From Pseudomonas cuatrocienegasensis (lineage in GTDB: Bacteria; Pseudomonadota; Gammaproteobacteria; Pseudomonadales; Pseudomonadaceae), in contig NZ_FOFP01000001.1 in the NCBI RefSeq assembly GCF_900110925.1, positions 310,001-374,000 on the forward strand: a stretch of DNA of 64,000 bases, read 5' to 3'. Positions 1 through 7,381 of the stretch are shown here, in pieces; the stretch's first letter is position 1, and each line of letters opens with the position of its first letter. A program made the position numbers and the translations under genes. The notes beneath the pieces were generated by a model that was not told the DNA's origin, ran no database searches, and saw only the letters and a list, made by a program, of their open reading frames with translations.

Positions 1-8
1 CTGCGCAT
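1..8 (-). CDS. Possible start of a gene running off the left edge
   Basis: On the minus strand an ATG at 8-6 is preceded by a near-perfect Shine-Dalgarno AAGGAG (plus-strand 15-20) with a 6-base spacer, so a gene may begin here and continue leftward outside the window. Only the first two codons are visible and nothing can be said about the product. A palindrome with arms at 91-98 and 101-108 lies between this start and the small ORF at 141-236. Confidence 0.35.
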
Positions 9-140
9 GGCGTGCTCCTTAGGCTGAGTGAAATCACCCTAGCACAGGCGCAGACCTCCAGATGTTTGCAGAGTGGGCTGCCGCCGCCGACGCGCTCCAG
101 GGGAGCGCGCAGGGTGCACTGGCAGAGGTGATGTTCAGCG

Positions 141-236
141 TTAGCCGACCAGACGGGTGAGGTTGGGCAAGATCAGGATCACGGCTGTAGCCAATACGAT
201 CATGCCTGCCTGGCGTATTTTCATGGGGTTGAACAT
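141..236 (-). CDS. 31-residue single-pass membrane peptide, function unknown
   Basis: The short reading frame starts MFNPMKIRQAG, continues with one hydrophobic helix of about 16 residues (MIVLATAVILILPN) and ends NLTRLVG. Basic residues before the helix suggest an inner-membrane peptide with its N-terminus in the cytoplasm. Just upstream of the ATG the minus strand reads AACAACAAGG (plus 246-255), combining a weak ribosome-binding site with the AAnAAnAA motif bound by Hfq/Crc in Pseudomonas, as in front of several catabolic genes in this window. The next gene on the strand may start at position 8. I do not recognise the family; an accessory peptide of a transporter or membrane enzyme outside the window is one possibility. 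Confidence 0.5.
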   Translation of the reverse strand: MFNPMKIRQAGMIVLATAVILILPNLTRLVG

Positions 237-247
237 GGCGGTTGGCC

Positions 248-255
248 TTGTTGTT
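248..255 (-). promoter_or_regulatory. Hfq/Crc-type motif AACAACAA before the 31-residue peptide
   Basis: The minus strand carries AACAACAA ending 11 bases before the ATG at 236. It fits AAnAAnAA, the catabolite-repression target sequence of Pseudomonas. This is a motif match only. Confidence 0.4.
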
Positions 256-532
256 TTTTACGGCGTTTGGTGGCACCGCCTACTGTGCGGTGCAACTTCA
301 CGCCTCATGACGATCATTCAAACCGCCCCGGCAAAACCCGGCGACGACTCCTGCAGCGCCGACCTGACAACGGACTACCGGTGGCGTGATTTAACTGTAG
401 GGGTGGCCTGAGGCTGGCTATAGACGCCTTGATTGCTAAGGATTGCAGGCTAGGAGCCAGAGGTTATGAAGGCCGCTGGGTTACCGACATCGCCCCTTGA
501 GCTAGACGCCTGCGTTTGCCTTCTTGCGCTGT

Positions 533-561
533 TTGACCGTTGGTCTGAGCCGAGCGGTCAA
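533..561. promoter_or_regulatory. Inverted repeat TTGACCG-N15-CGGTCAA upstream of the thiolase gene
   Basis: The 237-675 stretch has no convincing gene. It holds a perfect 7-bp inverted repeat (533-539 and 555-561) with a further CGGTCA at about 576-581. The symmetric arms, about 115 bases before the thiolase ATG, look like a repressor operator, possibly of a TetR or similar acyl-CoA-responsive regulator. No regulator gene is adjacent. A separate hairpin with arms GCACCGC/GCGGTGC lies near 274-294. Confidence 0.3.
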
Positions 562-675
562 CGGACCTGAGCGGATCGGTCATTGAGTGAAATCTGTGCC
601 GCGCTATGGTGACAGCAACCGGACCACCCACGCGCTACGCCGATCGGCGGCAGCGGCTGCATCTGCGAGGACTGC

Positions 676-1881
676 ATGACTGAGGCATTTATCTACGACG
701 CCGTGCGTACACCACGCGGCAAAGGCAAGAAGGGCGGTGCGTTGTACAGCGTCAAGCCGGTCGACTTGGTGGCTGGCCTGCTGCGTAACTTGCAGGCGCG
801 CACGGGGCTGGACACCAGCCAGGTCGACGATGTGGTGCTGGGCTGCGTAACCCCGGTGGGCGACCAGGGCGCTGATATCGCCAAGACGGCGGCCATGGTC
901 GCCGGCTGGGATGTCAGTGTTGCCGGCGTGCAGCTCAACCGTTTCTGTGCCTCAGGCCTGGAGGCGGTCAACCTGGGCGCGATGAAAGTGCGCTCAGGCT
1001 TCGAGGACCTGGTGGTGGTCGGCGGTGTCGAGTCGATGTCGCGCATCCCCATGGGCTCGGACGGCGGTGCCTGGGTGATGGACCCAGCGACCAATATCCA
1101 GACCGACTTCGTGCCGCAAGGCATAGGCGCTGATCTGATCGCTACCCTGGAAGGCTTCAGCCGCGCCGATGTCGATGCCTTCGCCTTACGCTCGCAGCAA
1201 AAAGCGGCCCGTGCCAGTGCGGATGGCTCGTTCAACAAATCCCTGGTGCCGGTTGCCGATCAGAACGGCATCGTGCTGCTCGATCATGATGAGTTCATTC
1301 GCGGCGACTCCACCCTCGAAGGGCTGGGCACGCTCAAGCCGAGCTTCGAGATGATGGGGCAGATGGGCTTCGATGCCACTGCGCTGCGCGTCTACAGCCA
1401 TGTCGAGCGGATCGAGCATATCCATACGCCGGGCAACAGCTCCGGGATTGTCGACGGTGCTGCGTTGATGCTGATCGGCTCCGAGGCCAAGGGCCGCGAG
1501 CTGGGGCTTAAGCCGCGCGCGCGGATAGTCGCCACCGCCGTGACCGGCAGCGATCCAACCATCATGCTCACCGGCCCCGCGCCAGCCACGCGCAAGGCGC
1601 TGGCCAAGGCCGGGCTGAAGATTGCCGACATCGACCTGTTCGAGGTCAACGAGGCCTTTGCCTCGGTGGTGATGAAGTTCATGAAGGACATGGGCGTGAG
1701 CGAGGACAGGGTCAACGTCAACGGCGGCTCCATCGCCATGGGCCACCCGTTGGGCGCGACCGGTTGCGCCATCCTCGGCACGCTGCTCGACGAGCTGGAG
1801 AAACGCCAGTTGCGCTACGGCCTGGCCACGCTCTGCGTCGGCGGCGGTATGGGGATTGCCACCATTATCGAGCGGGTCTAA
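676..1881 (+). CDS. Acetyl-CoA C-acyltransferase (thiolase)
   Basis: This is a 401-residue thiolase, which cleaves 3-ketoacyl-CoA with CoA to acetyl-CoA and a shortened acyl-CoA (or runs in reverse). The nucleophilic Cys91 sits in [11 protein letters not shown], the C-terminal signature [15 protein letters not shown] carries His357, and Cys387 follows in TLCVGGGMG, so the catalytic set is complete. The ATG at 676 follows AGGA at a normal distance. A FadB-like multifunctional protein begins 144 bases downstream on the same strand, the usual pairing for a beta-oxidation module. P. aeruginosa has a comparable pair, PA1736-PA1737. The chain-length preference cannot be read from sequence, so fadA is not assigned. 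Confidence 0.93.
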   Translation: MTEAFIYDAVRTPRGKGKKGGALYSVKPVDLVAGLLRNLQARTGLDTSQVDDVVLGCVTPVGDQGADIAKTAAMVAGWDVSVAGVQLNRFCASGLEAVNLGAMKVRSGFEDLVVVGGVESMSRIPMGSDGGAWVMDPATNIQTDFVPQGIGADLIATLEGFSRADVDAFALRSQQKAARASADGSFNKSLVPVADQNGIVLLDHDEFIRGDSTLEGLGTLKPSFEMMGQMGFDATALRVYSHVERIEHIHTPGNSSGIVDGAALMLIGSEAKGRELGLKPRARIVATAVTGSDPTIMLTGPAPATRKALAKAGLKIADIDLFEVNEAFASVVMKFMKDMGVSEDRVNVNGGSIAMGHPLGATGCAILGTLLDELEKRQLRYGLATLCVGGGMGIATIIERV

Positions 1882-2025
1882 GGCGCTAGCACCGGCTACT
1901 GCGCTCGGCCATGCAGGGTTGGAAGTCCTCCGGGAGTGCTCATTCTTGCCTACGCCCCCCGACCTGACCATCGCTTGCGACGCCGCTGAAGCGCTCCTCC
2001 GACATCTGGGTAGAGAATTTCAAAA

Positions 2026-4170
2026 ATGACTGATGCCATCCGTTACGAAAAAGGTCAGGACGCAATCGTCGTGCTGACCATGGACATGCCCGGCCAGAGT
2101 GCCAACACCATGAACGCGGTGTACCGCGAGGCCATGGCGCAGATCGTCGAGCGACTGGAGGCCGAGAAGGAGTCGATTGCCGGGGTCATCGTCACCTCGG
2201 CGAAGAAGACCTTTTTCGCCGGCGGCGACCTTGGTGAGCTGATCAAGGTCACCCAGGCCGATGCGCAGAGCTTCTACGCGATGATCCTGAAGCTCAAAGG
2301 CCAGCTGCGCCGCCTGGAAACCCTGGGCAAGCCGGTGGTGGCGGCTATAAATGGCGCCGCGCTGGGTGGTGGCTGGGAAATTGCCCTGGCCTGCCACCAT
2401 CGCATTGCCCTGAACGAGAGCCATGTACAGCTTGGCCTGCCGGAAGTGACTCTGGGGCTTTTGCCCGGCGGTGGTGGGGTGGTGCGCATGGTGCGGTTAC
2501 TCGGCCTGGAAAAGGCCCTGCCGTACCTTGCCGAGGGCAAGAAGGTGCGCCCGGACGCCGCGCTCAAGGCCGGGCTGATCCACGAGCTGGCCGCCAGCCG
2601 CGAGGACATGCTGGCCAAGGCCCGCGCCTGGATTGCCGCCAACCCGGCGGCCAAGCAACCGTGGGACGTGCCGGGCTACAAGATCCCCGGCGGTACGCCC
2701 AGCTCGCCGAATGTGGCGCAGATGCTGGCCATCGCGCCCAGCGTGCTGCGTGACAAGACCAAAGGCTGTTTCCCGGCACCGGAGAAGATCCTCTGCGCGG
2801 CGGTCGAGGGCGCCCAGGTCGATTTCGACACGGCGCAGATCATCGAGGCACGCTACTTCACCGAGCTGACCACCGGGCAAGTGGCGAAGAACATGATCGG
2901 TACCTTCTGGTTTCAGCTTAACCAGATCAACGCCGGTGGTTCGCGGCCCCAGGGGCTGCCGACCTACCAGACCAAGAAAGTCGGCGTGCTCGGCGCCGGC
3001 ATGATGGGCGCCGGGATCGCCTATGTCAGCGCGGCGGCGGGCATCGAAGTGGTACTCAAGGATGTCTCGCTCGAGGCCGCGCAAAAGGGCAAGCGCTACT
3101 CGGCCACACTGCTCGACAAGAAAGTCAGCAAGGGCCATATGAGCGTCGAACAGCGCGACGCCTTTCTCGCCCTGATCACACCCAGCGAGCGTGAGGCTGA
3201 CTTTGCTGGCTGCGACCTGATCATCGAGGCGGTATTCGAGGACCGCGAGCTAAAGGGCAAGGTCACGGCGGCAGCCGCTGCGGCTGCCCTGGTCGATGCG
3301 CTGATCGCGTCCAACACCTCCACGCTGCCGATCACCGGCCTGGCCACGGCGGTGCAGCAGCAGGACAGGTTTATCGGCCTGCATTTCTTCAGCCCGGTGG
3401 ACAAGATGCCCCTGGTGGAGATCATCAAAGGCGCACAGACCAGCGACGAGAGCCTGGCGCGCGGTTTTGACTACGTCATGCAGATTAAAAAGACCCCGAT
3501 CGTGGTCAACGACAGCCGTGGCTTCTTCACCTCGCGGGTGTTCGGCACCTTCACCAACGAAGGCATCGCCATGCTGGGCGAGGGCGTCAGCGCCGCGCTG
3601 ATCGAGAACGAGGCACGTAAGGCCGGGATGCCGGTCGGGCCGCTGGCGATCAGCGATGAGGTGTCGATGAGCCTGATGCAGCATATTCGCCAGCAGACCC
3701 TCAAGGACCTGGCGGCCGAGGGTAAGGCCATGCCCGAGCATCCGGCGTTCGCGGTGATCGAGATGATGGTTGGCGAGTACAAACGTCCCGGCAAGGCGGC
3801 CGGCGCGGGGTTCTATGAGTACCCAGGAGCCGGCAAGAAATACCTGTGGCCCGAGCTGAAGACGCGTTTCGAGCAGCCTGAGGCGCAAATAGCCGCACAG
3901 GATGTGCGTGACCGCCTGCTGTTTATCCAGGCCATCGAAACCGTGCGCTGCTTGGAGGAGGGCGTGCTGACCTCAGTGGCGGACGCCAATATTGGTTCGA
4001 TCTTCGGCATCGGCTTTGCCGCCTGGACCGGCGGCGCGTTGCAGTTCATCAACCAGTACGGGCTGCAGGACTTTGTCGCCCGCGCCCAGTACCTGGCCGA
4101 GCAGTACGGTGAGCGCTTCCAGCCCCCGGCGCTGCTGCTGGACCATGCAGCGGGTAACCGGCCGTTCTGA
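2026..4170 (+). CDS. FadB-like enoyl-CoA hydratase / 3-hydroxyacyl-CoA dehydrogenase
   Basis: This 714-residue multifunctional beta-oxidation enzyme has an N-terminal crotonase domain (about residues 1-200) that keeps both catalytic glutamates in the stretches ALGGGWEIAL and LGLPEVTLG. A Rossmann NAD-binding domain starts near residue 318 (GVLGAGMMGAGIAY), followed by the 3-hydroxyacyl-CoA dehydrogenase signature HFFSPVDKMPLVEI and two C-terminal helical dehydrogenase domains. It would hydrate 2-enoyl-CoA and oxidise the 3-hydroxyacyl-CoA, feeding the thiolase upstream. Length and order match the FadB/FadJ class. The Shine-Dalgarno before the ATG is weak, which fits translation from a shared message. 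Confidence 0.93.
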   Translation: MTDAIRYEKGQDAIVVLTMDMPGQSANTMNAVYREAMAQIVERLEAEKESIAGVIVTSAKKTFFAGGDLGELIKVTQADAQSFYAMILKLKGQLRRLETLGKPVVAAINGAALGGGWEIALACHHRIALNESHVQLGLPEVTLGLLPGGGGVVRMVRLLGLEKALPYLAEGKKVRPDAALKAGLIHELAASREDMLAKARAWIAANPAAKQPWDVPGYKIPGGTPSSPNVAQMLAIAPSVLRDKTKGCFPAPEKILCAAVEGAQVDFDTAQIIEARYFTELTTGQVAKNMIGTFWFQLNQINAGGSRPQGLPTYQTKKVGVLGAGMMGAGIAYVSAAAGIEVVLKDVSLEAAQKGKRYSATLLDKKVSKGHMSVEQRDAFLALITPSEREADFAGCDLIIEAVFEDRELKGKVTAAAAAAALVDALIASNTSTLPITGLATAVQQQDRFIGLHFFSPVDKMPLVEIIKGAQTSDESLARGFDYVMQIKKTPIVVNDSRGFFTSRVFGTFTNEGIAMLGEGVSAALIENEARKAGMPVGPLAISDEVSMSLMQHIRQQTLKDLAAEGKAMPEHPAFAVIEMMVGEYKRPGKAAGAGFYEYPGAGKKYLWPELKTRFEQPEAQIAAQDVRDRLLFIQAIETVRCLEEGVLTSVADANIGSIFGIGFAAWTGGALQFINQYGLQDFVARAQYLAEQYGERFQPPALLLDHAAGNRPF

Positions 4171-4700
4171 CGTAGCCACGGAAGGCTATGCCCCGTTGGC
4201 TGTTGCAAGTCTGTTCAGGCCACCACGCGTGACCTGTATGAGCCGGCTTGCAGCATCCAGCAGCCGTTGGCGCCACGCCTGTGGCGAAGCGATTGCAGCC
4301 ATTCAACTGCATCGATGTTGTGCATAGCATTCGCCACAGGGCACGACTTGTATGTTCTCGCATATGAAAGCGTCGCGCCGCCCTTATCGCCCCGTCAACT
4401 GATCAAGCAGGGCGCCGCCCCATAGCCGGGCATGGCGCAGTGATGCCTGGGCGCTTGCTGGGCTCGCTGGGATCGCGCCGACGCGAAAAACGCTGCAACT
4501 CCGGCGTCTACGACCTTCGCCATACACCCTTGGATGTAGCGCCCGCGCGCGCCGGGTCGTACGTCTTTGCGCCTGCGCCGGGCGCAGCGGCCAAAGCAGC
4601 AGGCGTTCGCTGCCAAGGGCGCATGGGGCGCGGGGCAGGGCTTTTCGATAATCGGCCCCGACCCGACTGACGATGGTCGACCCCTGACGCGGAGAGCGCT
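4171..4700. other. Intergenic stretch without a recognisable gene
   Basis: These 530 bases separate the beta-oxidation pair from the porin gene. Short reading frames occur on both strands but none has a credible ribosome-binding site or family resemblance. The porin promoter presumably lies in the last 100 bases. I saw no strong terminator after the FadB-like gene. Confidence 0.5.
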
Positions 4701-5885
4701 ATGCACAACAATAAAATCGCCACCCCTCTATTCCTGCCCCTCGCCCTGACAGCTGCCGTGGCTCTGGCCAGCGCCCAGCAGGCCGCCGCCGAGATCGTGC
4801 TGTACGACCAGGACGACACCACGTTCTCCACCGACGGCTATATCAACGCGTTCTTCGTCAACAGCGACGTGGACCGCGAAGGCGAGCAATTCGACCGTCG
4901 CCAGTCGCGGGTCAAAATGGGCTTTCTGCCGAACTGGCTGGGCTTTAATTTCGGTAAGCAGATCGACGATCTGAAAGTCGGTGGCCGCGCCTCGTTCTGG
5001 GTGACCATCAACGACAGCGAAACCAACGGCACCGACACCGCCATCGACGTGCGCCAGTTCTACGGCACCGTGGCCAACCCGGCCTGGGGCGAAGTGCTGG
5101 TGGGTAAGGATTTCGGCCTGTTCTCGCGCTCTAATATCTTCCTCGACGAGCTGCTGGCCGGTTACGGCAACGTCAGCGACACCCTCGGCCTGGTCGATGG
5201 TACCGGCGTGTCCTTCGGCAATATCGGCACCGGCTACCCGTACCCGTTCCCGACTTCGCAGATTACTTACCGCAACAACAACCTGGCCGAGGGCCTGCGC
5301 GTGGCGGTGGGCATCATTGACCCGGTGGACACCAACGACGACAGCGCGGTGGGCAAGTCGTACCAGGAAGAGCCGCGTTTCGAGTCCGAGGTCAGCTACC
5401 AGTTCGAGCTCGGCGGCGCGACCATTTACTCGTGGATCAACGGCGCCTACCAGACCTCGGATAACACCGACAACAGCGTCGATTCCGTCACTTCCCAGGG
5501 CCTCGGCTACGGTGTACAGGCCAAGCTCAACGGCTTCTCGGTAACCGCCTCGGGCTTCCAGGCCGAGGGCATCAACCCGTTCTTCACCAACAACGCTGGT
5601 GAAGCCACGCTGCGCGAGATCGACAGCGAAGGCTACCTGCTGCAAGGCTCTTACACCTTCGGCAAGAACCGCCTGGCGCTGTCCTACGGCAAGACCGAAG
5701 ACGACGGCAACGGCCTGGGCACGGCCGCCGATTATGAGACCCGCGGCGTGGCGTACTTCCGCACCATCAACGACAACCTCAAGCTGGTCGCCGAGTACAA
5801 CCAGTACGAGATCGATGCCGCCACCGGCAGCGGTCTGGGCGAAGACACCGACACCTTTGCTGTAGGGGCCGTGGTCAGCTGGTAA
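4701..5885 (+). CDS. Outer-membrane general porin (Gram-negative porin family)
   Basis: The 394-residue protein starts with a Sec signal peptide, probably cut after AQQAAA. The mature part is acidic and rich in alternating beta-strand segments (GGRASFWVTI, LRVAVGIID, NRLALSYGKT) and ends in an aromatic residue (GAVVSW), the outer-membrane assembly signal. This fits a 16-strand trimeric porin; the substrate is unknown. GGAGAG precedes the ATG, and codons 3-5 contain AACAATAA, an Hfq/Crc-type motif that could block translation during catabolite repression. A clear terminator follows at 5941, so it is probably monocistronic or ends its operon. Confidence 0.85.
   Translation: MHNNKIATPLFLPLALTAAVALASAQQAAAEIVLYDQDDTTFSTDGYINAFFVNSDVDREGEQFDRRQSRVKMGFLPNWLGFNFGKQIDDLKVGGRASFWVTINDSETNGTDTAIDVRQFYGTVANPAWGEVLVGKDFGLFSRSNIFLDELLAGYGNVSDTLGLVDGTGVSFGNIGTGYPYPFPTSQITYRNNNLAEGLRVAVGIIDPVDTNDDSAVGKSYQEEPRFESEVSYQFELGGATIYSWINGAYQTSDNTDNSVDSVTSQGLGYGVQAKLNGFSVTASGFQAEGINPFFTNNAGEATLREIDSEGYLLQGSYTFGKNRLALSYGKTEDDGNGLGTAADYETRGVAYFRTINDNLKLVAEYNQYEIDAATGSGLGEDTDTFAVGAVVSW
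4707..4714 (+). promoter_or_regulatory. Hfq/Crc-type motif AACAATAA in the first codons of the porin gene
   Basis: AACAATAA fits AAnAAnAA and lies just inside the start of the porin reading frame, where bound Hfq/Crc would cover the initiation region. Motif match only. Confidence 0.4.
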
Positions 5886-5940
5886 GTCGCCCCACAGGAC
5901 ACTTTTACAAAGCATCTACGGTGGCTTTTTAGACGTGCGC

Positions 5941-5980
5941 AAAAGTCGGGTGGGTTAAACCCCCCGGCTTTTGTGTGTTT
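5941..5980 (+). terminator. Rho-independent terminator after the porin gene
   Basis: AAAAG at 5941-5945 pairs with CTTTT at 5968-5972, and the GC-rich middle (CGGGTGGG against CCCCCGG) closes a loop of about 6 bases. The run TTTTGTGTGTTT follows. It lies 55 bases after the porin stop codon. Confidence 0.75.
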
Positions 5981-6006
5981 GCACACTGCCTGCGGAGGAT
6001 CCTCGA

Positions 6007-6102
6007 TGAGCATCTACAGCCTTGAACTGTTATCGATCCTGCTGATTGTCACCGGCCTGTTCCTCGGGTTGCCGCTGGTGTTACGCCGCTATCTGTCGTG
6101 AA
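6007..6102 (+). CDS. 31-residue single-pass membrane peptide upstream of nosP
   Basis: A strong Shine-Dalgarno (CGGAGGATCCTCG) precedes ATG at 6007. The peptide starts MSIYSLELLS, has one hydrophobic helix (ILLIVTGLFLGLPLVL) and ends RRYLS. The positive C-terminus suggests an inner-membrane peptide with a cytoplasmic C-tail. It lies between the porin terminator and nosP, with 124 bases to the preferred nosP start, so it could be the first gene of a nosP-nahK transcript. The family is not recognised and the function is unknown. Confidence 0.6.
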
Positions 6103-6226
6103 CCGACGACCGTCAGCCAACCTGCTACTTAGGAACGAGGCCGGCGCTACTCAAGTGGCATGGGGCCGGCGGGGCGCGCTTCGTAGAATGACCCCATGCC
6201 ATGTAGGCGATTTTACGGGGCCCGCC

Positions 6227-7381
6227 ATGCCACACCTGCACACCGAGGGCGTCGTCACCGCCACCTCCAATGCCAGCGATGTCGAGCTGGTGGCCCAGGA
6301 GTTGGCGCGTCAGTTGATCCACCCGCACCTGGGCTTTGTGCTGTTCTTCTGCTCGGCCGAATACGACCTGGAGCGCCTGGGCGCGACCCTGGATCAGTAC
6401 TTCGGCGGGGTCAGCCTGGTCGGTTGCACCAGCGCCGGCGAGATCACCGCCCAGGGCTACGACCGCGGCTGCGTCAGCGCCGTGGGCTTCGACCACCGCA
6501 GCTTTTCCATCGCCAGCGCGCTGATCGACGAGATGGAGCGCTTCAGCCTGATCGACGCCCAGCAACTGGTGGAACGCCTGGTGGGCGATTGCCGCAACAA
6601 CGAACTGGCCTCGATCAAGGGCCACAGTTTTGCCCTGACCCTGCTCGATGGCTTGTCCAGCCGCGAGGAGGTGGTGCTCGGTGCGCTCAGCGCCGCCTTT
6701 GGCAGCATCCCGCATTTCGGCGGGTCGGCCGGGGACGACAACCACCTGACCCACACCCACGTCTACCACGGCGGCCAGTTCCACCGTGGCGCGGCGGTGG
6801 TGGTGCTGTTCAACACCTGGCTGGATTTCGAGGTGTTCAGCACCCACCACATGTTGCCGGGCAGCGAAAAACTCGTGGTGACCCGCGCCGACAGCGCCAG
6901 CCGTCGGGTCTTCGAACTGAATGCCGGGCCGGCCGCCCTGGAGTATGCCGAGCTGATCGGCGTGCCGCTGGAGGCTCTCGACCATCAACTGTTCGCTGCT
7001 CACCCGCTGGCGGTGCGCATTGGCGAGCAGTACTACGTGCGCTCCATTCAGCGGGTCAACGATGACCTCAGCCTGACGTTTTACTGCGCGGTGGAGAACG
7101 GCATCGTGCTCACCGCCATGCGCCCTGGGCCGTTATTGCCCGACCTGGAGCAGGTCTTCGCCGGGTTGCGCGAGCGTCTTGGGCCGCTGCTGCTGACCAT
7201 CGGCTGTGACTGTTTCCTGCGGCGCCTGGAGATCGAGGCCCAGGGCGGCGTCGAGCCGGTCTCGGCGTTCTTGCGCAACCAGCCTGTGATCGGCTTCAAC
7301 ACCTACGGGGAGCAGTTCAATGGAATGCACATCAACCAGACCTTCACCGGCGTCGCCATCGGGCGCCCCGGTCGGGGCTGA
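6227..7381 (+). CDS. nosP: NosP-type FIST-domain nitric-oxide sensor
   Basis: The protein is built from FIST N- and C-terminal domains (motifs VGCTSAGEI, FGGSAGDDN and a C-terminal GFNTYGEQFNG). In P. aeruginosa the equivalent gene next to the NahK kinase encodes NosP, a haem protein that binds NO and modulates kinase activity to control biofilm dispersal; that role is carried over here by family and context. The frame is open from an ATG at 6098, but the start at 6227 gives 384 residues, close to my recollection of NosP length, and removes a low-complexity basic extension. The 3' end overlaps nahK by 62 bases in another frame, which argues for coupled expression. Confidence 0.85.
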   Translation: MPHLHTEGVVTATSNASDVELVAQELARQLIHPHLGFVLFFCSAEYDLERLGATLDQYFGGVSLVGCTSAGEITAQGYDRGCVSAVGFDHRSFSIASALIDEMERFSLIDAQQLVERLVGDCRNNELASIKGHSFALTLLDGLSSREEVVLGALSAAFGSIPHFGGSAGDDNHLTHTHVYHGGQFHRGAAVVVLFNTWLDFEVFSTHHMLPGSEKLVVTRADSASRRVFELNAGPAALEYAELIGVPLEALDHQLFAAHPLAVRIGEQYYVRSIQRVNDDLSLTFYCAVENGIVLTAMRPGPLLPDLEQVFAGLRERLGPLLLTIGCDCFLRRLEIEAQGGVEPVSAFLRNQPVIGFNTYGEQFNGMHINQTFTGVAIGRPGRG

